From positions 1 to 5,880 of the forward strand of contig JAOAHW010000197.1 in NCBI GenBank assembly GCA_026415015.1: a stretch of DNA of 5,880 nt, read 5' to 3'. Positions 1-5,586 of the stretch are shown here, one piece after another. Under the pieces are notes generated by a model. That model was not told the DNA's origin. It did no database searches and saw only the letters and a program-made list of their open reading frames with translations. The DNA is from Syntrophorhabdaceae bacterium. Lineage in GTDB: Bacteria > Desulfobacterota > Syntrophorhabdia > Syntrophorhabdales > Syntrophorhabdaceae. A program made the translations under genes and the position numbers. Each line of letters opens with the position of its first letter. Within the stretch, counting starts at the first letter, position 1.

Positions 1-1
1 A

Positions 2-1024
2 ACACCTACTGTTACCAAAAATGACCCCACAGATAACATTACCCCTGTTGAAATACAGAAGACAGACATGAATCCCCCTCCATTTATACCTGCCTTTATT
101 GCTGATGGGGCATATAAGATAGAGATTCTCATAACAGACAACAACCAGGTAGAGGCAGGATATGGAGATAATAATTTCCTAAAGAGAGACCCTGTTTTAT
201 CAGTGGATAAGATGATGGGAGAGACCCAAAAAAGAGGTGTCTATTATAGGGATTTGAAAAAAGATTTTAGCCCCAATCACCCTACCCCATATTTTACAGA
301 AAAGGATGAGGCAGGGAAGGGCATGTTAAAGGATATGGTCTCTATAAAAGACAGACATGAAAATAAAGGTATAAGGCCAGACATTCTCCAGCGAATAAAA
401 AGCGCCTTTAATACAGAGTTTGATGAAAGGGTCCAGGAACTCCGCGTATCTTCAGGAACAGATGTAGTGGAACCCCTATTTGATAAAAATAGCGGTAATA
501 TCTCCCGTTTTCTTGAAGAAAAAGAGAAATCCCTGATAACCAGTGAAAATATAAAGGCAAAAACAGAGTCAAATGAAATAGAAAAACACGTAGCCTTTAA
601 TAATGCTATCAATAAAAATACTGTGCAAATAAAGGATGATATCCAGAGTGACTTAAAAGTACAGATGGTACAGAAGATAGAGGATATTATTGAACAGTAT
701 TCTGAAGTCAAAAAAAATAGTGAAATGTTTATCAGATTCAAGATAGATGACGGCGAGATACTGCAGGTAAACATGAAGAACAACGGCGAAAATATCTTAG
801 TCAATATAAAGTCCAGTAGCAGTGAGATAATTGGCATATTCAACAATCAAAAAGAGACAATTATAAAGACTCTGGAGGAGAAAAATATATTTGCCAGTAT
901 ATTTGTAAACCCAGATGGGGCAAATAATCCAGAAAAGAGAGGATACAGGCAAGGTAACACAAGATACAAACAAGGTAGAGAAACCATAGATGGTTTTTTA
1001 GAGGCCTTAGAGGCTCAGGCATAA
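2..1024 (+). CDS. fliK: Flagellar hook-length control protein FliK-like, C-terminal part (5' end outside the window)
   Basis: The frame is open to the left edge: 22 sense codons precede the first Met codon at 68, so the true start lies upstream and 340 residues are visible. FliK is a secreted ruler that measures hook length and switches the export apparatus from hook to filament substrates. The first ~200 visible residues are low-complexity, hydrophilic and rich in Lys, Asp, Asn and Glu, as in the poorly conserved ruler part. Nucleotides about 725-916 encode a segment that fits the Flg_hook C-terminal domain: beta strands around FIRFKIDDGE and ILVNIKSS, then a helix ending KTLEEKNIFASIFV. A basic, Gln/Gly-containing tail follows, also typical of FliK. 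The usual L-P-LG motif at the domain's start is not recognisable, so the name rests on fold-like pattern plus position directly before flgD and flgE. The stop codon overlaps the flgD ribosome binding site, indicating one operon. Confidence 0.78.
   Translation, partial: TPTVTKNDPTDNITPVEIQKTDMNPPPFIPAFIADGAYKIEILITDNNQVEAGYGDNNFLKRDPVLSVDKMMGETQKRGVYYRDLKKDFSPNHPTPYFTEKDEAGKGMLKDMVSIKDRHENKGIRPDILQRIKSAFNTEFDERVQELRVSSGTDVVEPLFDKNSGNISRFLEEKEKSLITSENIKAKTESNEIEKHVAFNNAINKNTVQIKDDIQSDLKVQMVQKIEDIIEQYSEVKKNSEMFIRFKIDDGEILQVNMKNNGENILVNIKSSSSEIIGIFNNQKETIIKTLEEKNIFASIFVNPDGANNPEKRGYRQGNTRYKQGRETIDGFLEALEAQA
942..977 (+). repeat. Imperfect 15-base direct repeat in the fliK-like tail
   Basis: GATACAGGCAAGGTA at 942-956 and GATACAAACAAGGTA at 963-977 match at 13 of 15 bases with a 21-base (7-codon) period. 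They encode the related peptides GYRQGNT and RYKQGRE in the basic C-terminal tail, suggesting a small in-frame duplication. Confidence 0.6.
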
Positions 1025-1033
1025 GGAGGTTAT

Positions 1034-1645
1034 ATGGCAATAAATCAAGTAACTTATAATACAGTCCAAGGAAATACTTCAGGCACAAAAAGCTCTAACA
1101 CTGTGAGCAAGGATGACTTTCTAAAAATACTTGTGACGCAACTAAAGTATCAAAATCCCCTTGAACCACAGAAGCCTGAGCAATTCCTCACCCAGTTGTC
1201 TCAGCTTACCCAGGTAGAGCAACTCCAGAACATGGCAGGCGTATTGGAGGCCATGAAGAAATCCATGGAACAGTCTAATATTTCTCAATGGATATCTACT
1301 GTAGGTAAAAAGATGAATGTGGCAAGCACAAATCTTTCCAGGGGTGATGAGGTCTATATAAAACCAGAGGCAGATTTTGACGAGGTCATCCTTACTAAAA
1401 CAAACCTCACTACAGGTTCAAAAGAGACTGTGACTTTTAAAAAGGGTGATCCCCTTGTGTATAAGCATGAAGACAATGATGCAGTGGCAATATCTGTGGC
1501 AGCTATAAAATCCAATAAGGCCATTGGCTGTAAAACAAATATCTACAGGGTTATTGCAGGTGTGAATATAGAGCAGGGTATTCCAATTCTTGTTGCAGGT
1601 AATGGAGACACATATACAACAGATAGGATAAAAGAGATTCAATAA
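1034..1645 (+). CDS. flgD: Flagellar hook capping protein FlgD
   Basis: FlgD is the scaffold that caps the growing hook and guides FlgE polymerisation outside the cell. The 203-residue protein has the classic N-terminal hook-capping region: SKDDFLKILVTQLKYQNPL at about residues 25-43, then the LTQLSQLTQVEQLQNM stretch at about 52-67. From about residue 86 a C-terminal half follows the usual FlgD pattern of a tudor-like fold split by an Ig/FnIII-like insert. It opens at VGKKMNV, and the second tudor part is IYRVIAGVNIEQGIPILVAG near the end. The start is fixed by AAGGAGGT at 1023-1030, three bases before ATG, which overlaps the stop of the preceding fliK-like gene. flgE follows after 17 bases. 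Length is usual for the family (Salmonella FlgD is about 230 residues). No signal peptide is seen, as expected for a type III export substrate. Confidence 0.95.
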   Translation: MAINQVTYNTVQGNTSGTKSSNTVSKDDFLKILVTQLKYQNPLEPQKPEQFLTQLSQLTQVEQLQNMAGVLEAMKKSMEQSNISQWISTVGKKMNVASTNLSRGDEVYIKPEADFDEVILTKTNLTTGSKETVTFKKGDPLVYKHEDNDAVAISVAAIKSNKAIGCKTNIYRVIAGVNIEQGIPILVAGNGDTYTTDRIKEIQ

Positions 1646-1662
1646 AGATAAGGAGGTTTTTT

Positions 1663-3243
1663 ATGCTAAGTTCACTCTTTTCAGGAATAAGCGGTCTGGT
1701 GACAAATGGTCAATCCATTAATGTAGTGGGCAACAACATAGCAAATGTTAATACTGTGGGATACAAGGCAAGCAGGACAACATTCCAAGATGTCCTTTAT
1801 CAGTCCATTACAAGTGCCACAGGGACAAGCCAGGTTGGAAGGGGTTCTACCCTTGGTTCAGTAGATACCTTATTCTCCCAGGGCTCTTTTGAGAGCACAA
1901 GCGAGGCAACTGACCTGGCAATAGGTGGAAGCGGTTATTTTATTGTAAAATCACCAGAGAATGATATGCTCTATTATACAAGAGCAGGGCAGTTCAGGTT
2001 TGACAAAGAAGGCAAGATGATAAACCCAGGTGGTTATATTGTTCAGGGGAAAGAGATTGACAGGGCAACAAAGACCCCAGTTGGCGTGAGTGAAAATATT
2101 GTGATATCACCTGAACCCAGTGAGCCAAAGGCCACAGAAAAGGTTGGTATGGCAGTGAATCTCCAGTCCAATGCCACATGGAAGGGAACAGTAGGAAGCC
2201 TTTCAGGAGCAGGGACCTCTCTTACTAATGTGGCAGCAAGCTCAGGTAAATACCCAAGGGTAGGAGATTATACTGCCACTGTAAGTGGCGGCAAACTGAC
2301 CCTTACATTTACAGAAAAAGGACCTGATGGCAATCCCACAGGTGTTACAAAGACGTGGTCTGGTACATTATCTGCATCCACAACCTATACAGACTGGCAG
2401 GGTTCAGGGCTCGACATTACAACTGCCTCATCCATTGCCGATGGGTCACAGACATTTAGCACAACTGGTTTTAAATATACATATGAGAGCGTAACATCCA
2501 ATCCCACAACTACATCCAATTACTCATCATCTATATCTGTCTACGATTCACTAGGCCAATCCCATGTTGTCAATATTTATTTCCGTAAGGCATACGAGGA
2601 TTCTTCAACTGGTGATAGTACATGGCAATGGCATGCTGTCCTTGAGGCAGTAGATTCAGCAGAAGGCAAAGATACCCTTGCTGGCTGGGGAAATCTGGTC
2701 TTCAATAATAAAGGGACACTCATCTCAGGAGGTGACCCCATCACAGTGAAGTTTAACTTCTCTCAGGGTGCTGAGGCAAATCAACCCATAGCCCTTATAT
2801 TCGGTAAGGATTCAGGAGGGGGTGCATCAACACAGTATCCTATAGCATCTACTACGAATTTTCAGACCCAGGATGGATACCCACCTGGTGTCCTCCAGAA
2901 TGTAACAGTCAGTGAGGAGGGGATTATTTCAGGCCATTACTCAAATGGCCAGATACTCGACCTCTATCAGATAACCCTTGCCAATTTTAATAACCCACAG
3001 GGTCTAAAAAGAGAAGGTGGTAATCTCTTTGCAGAGACACTTGCATCTGGTCCTGCATATACCAATGCCCCAGGCTCAGGAGGTCTTGGAAAGATAAACT
3101 CCAATTCTCTTGAGCAGTCCAATGTGGACCTGGCTACTGAGTTTGTGAAGATGATCATAGCCCAGAGGGGTTTCCAGGCAAATTCACGGGTTATAACCAC
3201 ATCTGATGAGATTCTCCAGGAGCTTATGAACCTGAAGAGATAA
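1663..3243 (+). CDS. flgE: Flagellar hook protein FlgE
   Basis: This is the structural subunit of the hook, the universal joint between rod and filament. The 526-residue product starts with the rod/hook N-terminal helix and signature (LFSGISGLVTNGQSINVVGN, then NNIANVNTVGYKASRTTF, residues 5-41). The FlgE D1 region follows, with TDLAIGGSGYFIV at 83-95 and YYTRAGQFRFDKEGKMI at 104-120. The middle FlgE domain includes SVYDSLGQSHVVNIYF (292-307). The C-terminal helix domain contains SNSLEQSNVDLATEFVKMII (480-499) and QRGFQANSRVITTSDEILQ (501-519). The ATG is set by AAGGAGGT at 1650-1657 with a 5-base spacer. It is longer than Salmonella FlgE (about 400 residues), mainly through extra Gly/Ser/Thr-rich beta sequence at about residues 172-270. 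There is no cysteine, so spirochaete-type lysinoalanine cross-linking is not expected. It is the last gene of its unit, followed by two hairpins. Confidence 0.97.
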   Translation: MLSSLFSGISGLVTNGQSINVVGNNIANVNTVGYKASRTTFQDVLYQSITSATGTSQVGRGSTLGSVDTLFSQGSFESTSEATDLAIGGSGYFIVKSPENDMLYYTRAGQFRFDKEGKMINPGGYIVQGKEIDRATKTPVGVSENIVISPEPSEPKATEKVGMAVNLQSNATWKGTVGSLSGAGTSLTNVAASSGKYPRVGDYTATVSGGKLTLTFTEKGPDGNPTGVTKTWSGTLSASTTYTDWQGSGLDITTASSIADGSQTFSTTGFKYTYESVTSNPTTTSNYSSSISVYDSLGQSHVVNIYFRKAYEDSSTGDSTWQWHAVLEAVDSAEGKDTLAGWGNLVFNNKGTLISGGDPITVKFNFSQGAEANQPIALIFGKDSGGGASTQYPIASTTNFQTQDGYPPGVLQNVTVSEEGIISGHYSNGQILDLYQITLANFNNPQGLKREGGNLFAETLASGPAYTNAPGSGGLGKINSNSLEQSNVDLATEFVKMIIAQRGFQANSRVITTSDEILQELMNLKR

Positions 3244-3251
3244 TGGTTAAA

Positions 3252-3277
3252 TGGGGATGGCTCTATCGCCATCCCCA
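3252..3277 (+). terminator. Perfect 10-bp inverted repeat just after flgE (first of two hairpins)
   Basis: TGGGGATGGC at 3252-3261 pairs perfectly with GCCATCCCCA at 3268-3277 around a 6-base loop (TCTATC). It begins 8 bases after the flgE stop codon. The stem is GC-rich, but the bases that follow (AAATCTTATA) are not a run of T. It may therefore stabilise the 3' end of the flgE mRNA or assist the next hairpin rather than terminate alone. Confidence 0.6.
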
Positions 3278-3286
3278 AAATCTTAT

Positions 3287-3313
3287 AAAGGTGTCAAAGA
3301 TGTGACACCTTTT
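3287..3313 (+). terminator. Probable Rho-independent terminator of the fliK-flgD-flgE unit
   Basis: AAAGGTGTCA at 3287-3296 pairs perfectly with TGACACCTTT at 3303-3312 around a 6-base loop (AAGATG), and the 3' side ends in TTTT at 3310-3313. It lies 9 bases after the first hairpin and has the same 10/6/10 geometry. The A-rich 5' foot and T-rich 3' foot fit an intrinsic terminator, although the T run is short. Confidence 0.7.
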
Positions 3314-3393
3314 GTCCTCCATCCTAACACCTGATATACCAGTCTCCCCTACAAATACTCGATAAAAACATAAACAAAATAAAAATTATTTCA

Positions 3394-3406
3394 TAACTCA
3401 TTGAAT
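3394..3406 (-). promoter_or_regulatory. Possible IHF binding site upstream of the fliL sigma-54 promoter
   Basis: Read on the + strand, TAACTCATTGAAT matches the reverse complement of the classical IHF consensus (YAANNNNTTGATW) at all but one specified position. It is centred about 60 bases upstream of the predicted transcription start, inside an A/T-rich tract (about 3361-3427). IHF often bends DNA between an enhancer and a sigma-54 promoter at such distances. The motif is degenerate and the background is AT-rich, so chance is a real alternative. Confidence 0.25.
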
Positions 3407-3435
3407 TTAAAATTACTTTTTTATAATTGAGCCCA

Positions 3436-3451
3436 TGGCACACATATTGCT
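3436..3451 (+). promoter_or_regulatory. Sigma-54 (RpoN) -24/-12 promoter for the fliLMNOP unit
   Basis: TGGCACACATATTGCT matches the sigma-54 consensus TGGCACG-N4-TTGCW at every specified position except the G after TGGCAC. The invariant GG (3437-3438) and GC (3449-3450) are separated by exactly 10 bases. It stands in the only substantial intergenic gap, downstream of the terminator hairpins and upstream of fliL. Sigma-54 with an NtrC-type activator (FlrC, FleQ, FlbD or FlgR class) drives middle flagellar genes in many bacteria. The predicted transcription start is near 3462. I could not identify the activator binding site. Confidence 0.85.
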
Positions 3452-3462
3452 TTAGACTGCTT

Positions 3463-3468
3463 AGGAGG
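3463..3468 (+). promoter_or_regulatory. fliL Shine-Dalgarno at the extreme 5' end of the predicted transcript
   Basis: AGGAGG at 3463-3468 lies 8 bases before the fliL ATG at 3477 and decides that start. With -12 at 3450 the predicted transcription start is about 3462, so the leader would be only about 15 bases and the ribosome binding site would be nearly its first bases. Confidence 0.7.
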
Positions 3469-3476
3469 ATATTGCT

Positions 3477-3992
3477 ATGCCAGAAGATAATGTGAAAAAA
3501 GAAAAAGAAGCTCAGGAATCTAAAAAGAAAAAAGGCAAGTTTAAACTCATAATCTTAATCTTATTATTTGTAATTTGTTTAGGTGCAGTTGGTGTCTATT
3601 TTATGTATGGCAATAAGATAATGGGTATGCTTTCTGGCAGGACAGCCCAGGAAGGTCAGAAAGAGATTCAGAAGAAGACAGAAAAACCTACAGGTCCAAT
3701 TCTTTCCCTTGAACCATTTCTTTTTAATATAGCCGGCACAAGCAGTAAATACGCAAAGATATCTATTGGTATACAGCTAAAGGATAATAAGGTATTGGAA
3801 GAGGCAAAGAAGATCACGCCTATTATGAGGGATAAGATATTGACATCACTGGGCTCAAAGAGCATTGAAGTACTCATGGATGTGGGTAGTAGAGATATGA
3901 TAAGACAGGAGCTCTACAATACACTCAAGGGCCTTTTTCAAAAAGAGTCAGATTTAACTGCCATATATATAACAGATATTATGATCCAGTGA
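3477..3992 (+). CDS. fliL: Flagellar basal body-associated protein FliL
   Basis: FliL is a single-pass inner-membrane protein whose periplasmic domain forms a ring around the stator units and supports motor torque. The 171-residue protein has a short, highly charged Lys/Glu-rich cytoplasmic N terminus (1-23), one transmembrane helix (about 24-44, KLIILILLFVICLGAVGVYF), and a linker to about residue 72. The periplasmic FliL domain follows, with LEPFLFNIAG at 78-87, KYAKISIGIQL at 91-101 and the conserved RDKILTSLGSKS at 118-129. It ends in IYITDIMIQ, the usual FliL C-terminal strand. The start is set by AGGAGG eight bases upstream. It is the first gene after the sigma-54 promoter. Its TGA is 7 bases before the fliM ATG, and the fliM ribosome binding site overlaps that stop. 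Confidence 0.95.
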   Translation: MPEDNVKKEKEAQESKKKKGKFKLIILILLFVICLGAVGVYFMYGNKIMGMLSGRTAQEGQKEIQKKTEKPTGPILSLEPFLFNIAGTSSKYAKISIGIQLKDNKVLEEAKKITPIMRDKILTSLGSKSIEVLMDVGSRDMIRQELYNTLKGLFQKESDLTAIYITDIMIQ

Positions 3993-3999
3993 GGGGTAG

Positions 4000-4983
4000 A
4001 TGGAACAGATACTATCTCAGGAAGAAATAGATGCGCTATTAAGTGGTCTGTCAGAGGGCACAATAGAGTCAGAACCAGTTAAAGAGCCTGAGACTGCTGA
4101 AGAAAAAAAAGAGATAAAAAAGTTCGATATCCTTCAATACACAAGGACTAAAAAAGAAAATCTCCCGGCCCTCCAGTTTATATATGATAGGTTTTCCAAG
4201 TCCTTACAGTCCGCCCTATCCCTTTTTTTAGAGAGGGATGTGGAGATAGAACATTCCCCTGTTCAGTATATAGAATACAGGGATTTTATAAAGTCATTAC
4301 CCTTACCTACCAACATGAATATCATAATAACAGAGAACCTGAAGGGTTTTTTTATTGTCATATTTGATACAAAGGTGATCTTTTATGTCCTTGAGGCACT
4401 CTTTGGTAGCCCGAGCCCCTCTGTCCCCAAGATAGAGGGTCGAGAATTCACAAAGATTGAGCTTACCGTAATAAAAAAATTGGTAGAGATAGTCTCCTCT
4501 GAGATGGAAAAGGCATGGACCCCTGTATATCCAATCCAGTGCAGATACTCAAGGTCTGAGATGAACCCGAACTATGTGACCCTTGTATCCCAGGAAGAGA
4601 TTGTAAGTGTAGCCCAATTTACCTTTGAAATGGGCAATCTAAATGGGTGGATGAAGGTATGCATTCCTTACGGGATATTAGAGACTATAAAAGACTTTCT
4701 TGTCTCAACCCCTTCCAGGGAAGATATTGAGATGAAACAGAAATGGATAGAAAAGATGAAAGAGAGCATTACCCAAGTACCTATAGAATTGAGGGCAATA
4801 CTGGGGAAAAAGAGGATGTCTTTGAAGGATTTTATGAATATTACTGTGGATAGCGTTATTGTTGTAGATAGATATGTTAATGACCCTATTGATATACTTG
4901 TGGGAGACAAACCAAAGTTTAAGGGAAAGGCAGGTATATTAAAGGGGAATAAGGCGGTCCAGATAGAAGGGCCAAATCGCTAA
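4000..4983 (+). CDS. fliM: Flagellar motor switch protein FliM
   Basis: FliM is the middle component of the C-ring: it binds phosphorylated CheY, contacts FliG, and passes the signal that reverses rotation. The 327-residue protein begins with the CheY-binding peptide ILSQEEIDALLSGL (4-17), followed by an acidic/Lys-rich linker to about residue 40. The CheC-like middle domain starts at FDILQYTRTK (42-51) and includes FSKSLQSALSLFLERDVEIE (65-84), KIEGREFTKIE (144-154) and NPNYVTLVSQEEIVSVAQF (189-207). The C-terminal SpoA/FliN-like domain covers about residues 252-322 (VPIELRAILGKKRMSLKDFM, then ILVGDKPKFKGKAG). The GGXG FliG-contact motif usually found after the conserved LFG position reads GSPS here (136-139). 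The ribosome binding site is the modest GAGGGG at 3991-3996, overlapping the fliL stop, so translation is probably coupled. Confidence 0.96.
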   Translation: MEQILSQEEIDALLSGLSEGTIESEPVKEPETAEEKKEIKKFDILQYTRTKKENLPALQFIYDRFSKSLQSALSLFLERDVEIEHSPVQYIEYRDFIKSLPLPTNMNIIITENLKGFFIVIFDTKVIFYVLEALFGSPSPSVPKIEGREFTKIELTVIKKLVEIVSSEMEKAWTPVYPIQCRYSRSEMNPNYVTLVSQEEIVSVAQFTFEMGNLNGWMKVCIPYGILETIKDFLVSTPSREDIEMKQKWIEKMKESITQVPIELRAILGKKRMSLKDFMNITVDSVIVVDRYVNDPIDILVGDKPKFKGKAGILKGNKAVQIEGPNR

Positions 4984-4999
4984 AATATAAGGAGGGAAG

Positions 5000-5311
5000 A
5001 TGGATAGTTTTTCCACAGACAATCAACAGGCAGACGGGACAAGGAAGGTGGAGATAAATTTTGACAGCCTCCTTGACATTCCCGTAGAGATATCTGTTGA
5101 GATAGGCAGGACAAAAATGGTTATAGGTGAACTCCTGTCTCTATCAAAAGGCTCAACAATAGAACTAAATAAGATTGCCGGAGAACCAGTGGATATCTAT
5201 GTAAATGATAAGCTCCTTGGCAAAGGTGATATGGTAGTGGTCAACGAAAGGCTTGGGGTTCGGATAACCGAGATAATTACACCCAAGGAAAGGGTTCAAC
5301 ATCTAGGATAA
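5000..5311 (+). CDS. fliN: Flagellar motor switch protein FliN
   Basis: FliN forms the lower part of the C-ring with FliM and helps dock export cargo complexes. The 103-residue protein is a short polar N terminus (1-16) plus a complete SpoA domain. Family features are DSLLDIPVEISVEIGRTKM (22-40), IGELLSLSKGSTIELNKIAG (42-61), EPVDIYVNDKLLGKGDMVVV (62-81) and the C-terminal ERLGVRITEII. It is shorter than Salmonella FliN (137 residues) only at the N terminus. It is a classic FliN rather than the CheC-fused FliY form. The start is set by AAGGAGGG at 4989-4996, 16 bases after the fliM stop. Its TAA overlaps the next ATG by one base (TAATG), indicating translational coupling with fliO. Confidence 0.96.
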   Translation: MDSFSTDNQQADGTRKVEINFDSLLDIPVEISVEIGRTKMVIGELLSLSKGSTIELNKIAGEPVDIYVNDKLLGKGDMVVVNERLGVRITEIITPKERVQHLG

Positions 5312-5586
5312 TGTCAGCTTATCTTGATATTATAAAGGTCATCTTCATCCTTCTCTTTATTGTATCCGGGATGATCCTCCTGTACAGATATAGCGAAAAA
5401 CTGAAATTTAATATAAAAAAAGGTAAATCTCCATACAGGCTAAAAAGGGTAGATACCATCTATCTCGGCCCAAAAAAGACCATCTCCATAGTAGAGGTTG
5501 AGGACAATGTGCTTGTCCTCGGTATAGGTGAAAAGGAGATAAGACCACTTCTTAAGTGGAAAAAGAAAAAGGAAAATGAAGAATGA
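5311..5586 (+). CDS. fliO: Flagellar biosynthesis protein FliO
   Basis: FliO is a small membrane protein that acts as an assembly factor for the FliP/FliQ/FliR export gate. The 91-residue product has one N-terminal transmembrane helix (about 7-25) with almost nothing before it. A basic cytoplasmic domain follows, with the family pattern LKRVDTIYLGPKKTISIVEV (44-63) and VLVLGIGEKEIRPL (67-80), ending in a Lys/Glu-rich tail. It is shorter than Salmonella FliO (about 125 residues), which is common in this variable family. No strong Shine-Dalgarno precedes it; the ATG overlaps the fliN stop (TAATG), so it probably depends on reinitiation. Its TGA overlaps the fliP ATG (ATGA). The gene name is supported by both the domain pattern and its place between fliN and fliP. 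Confidence 0.9.
   Translation: MSAYLDIIKVIFILLFIVSGMILLYRYSEKLKFNIKKGKSPYRLKRVDTIYLGPKKTISIVEVEDNVLVLGIGEKEIRPLLKWKKKKENEE

Noticed and set aside
277..846. Long open frame of 189 codons on the minus strand opposite the fliK-like gene
   Set aside because: It lies wholly antisense to a coding frame with family support, has low-complexity Ile/Phe/Ser content expected from complementing AT-rich codons, and resembles no protein I know.
1233..1248. TGGCAGGCGTATTGGA resembling a sigma-54 promoter inside flgD
   Set aside because: The invariant GC at -12 is replaced by GG, and it lies within conserved coding sequence with no downstream unit needing a promoter.
2967..3278. Minus-strand open frame opposite the conserved flgE C terminus
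   Set aside because: The + strand frame encodes the highly conserved FlgE C-terminal helix, and the antisense frame starts inside the first hairpin after flgE. It is a shadow.
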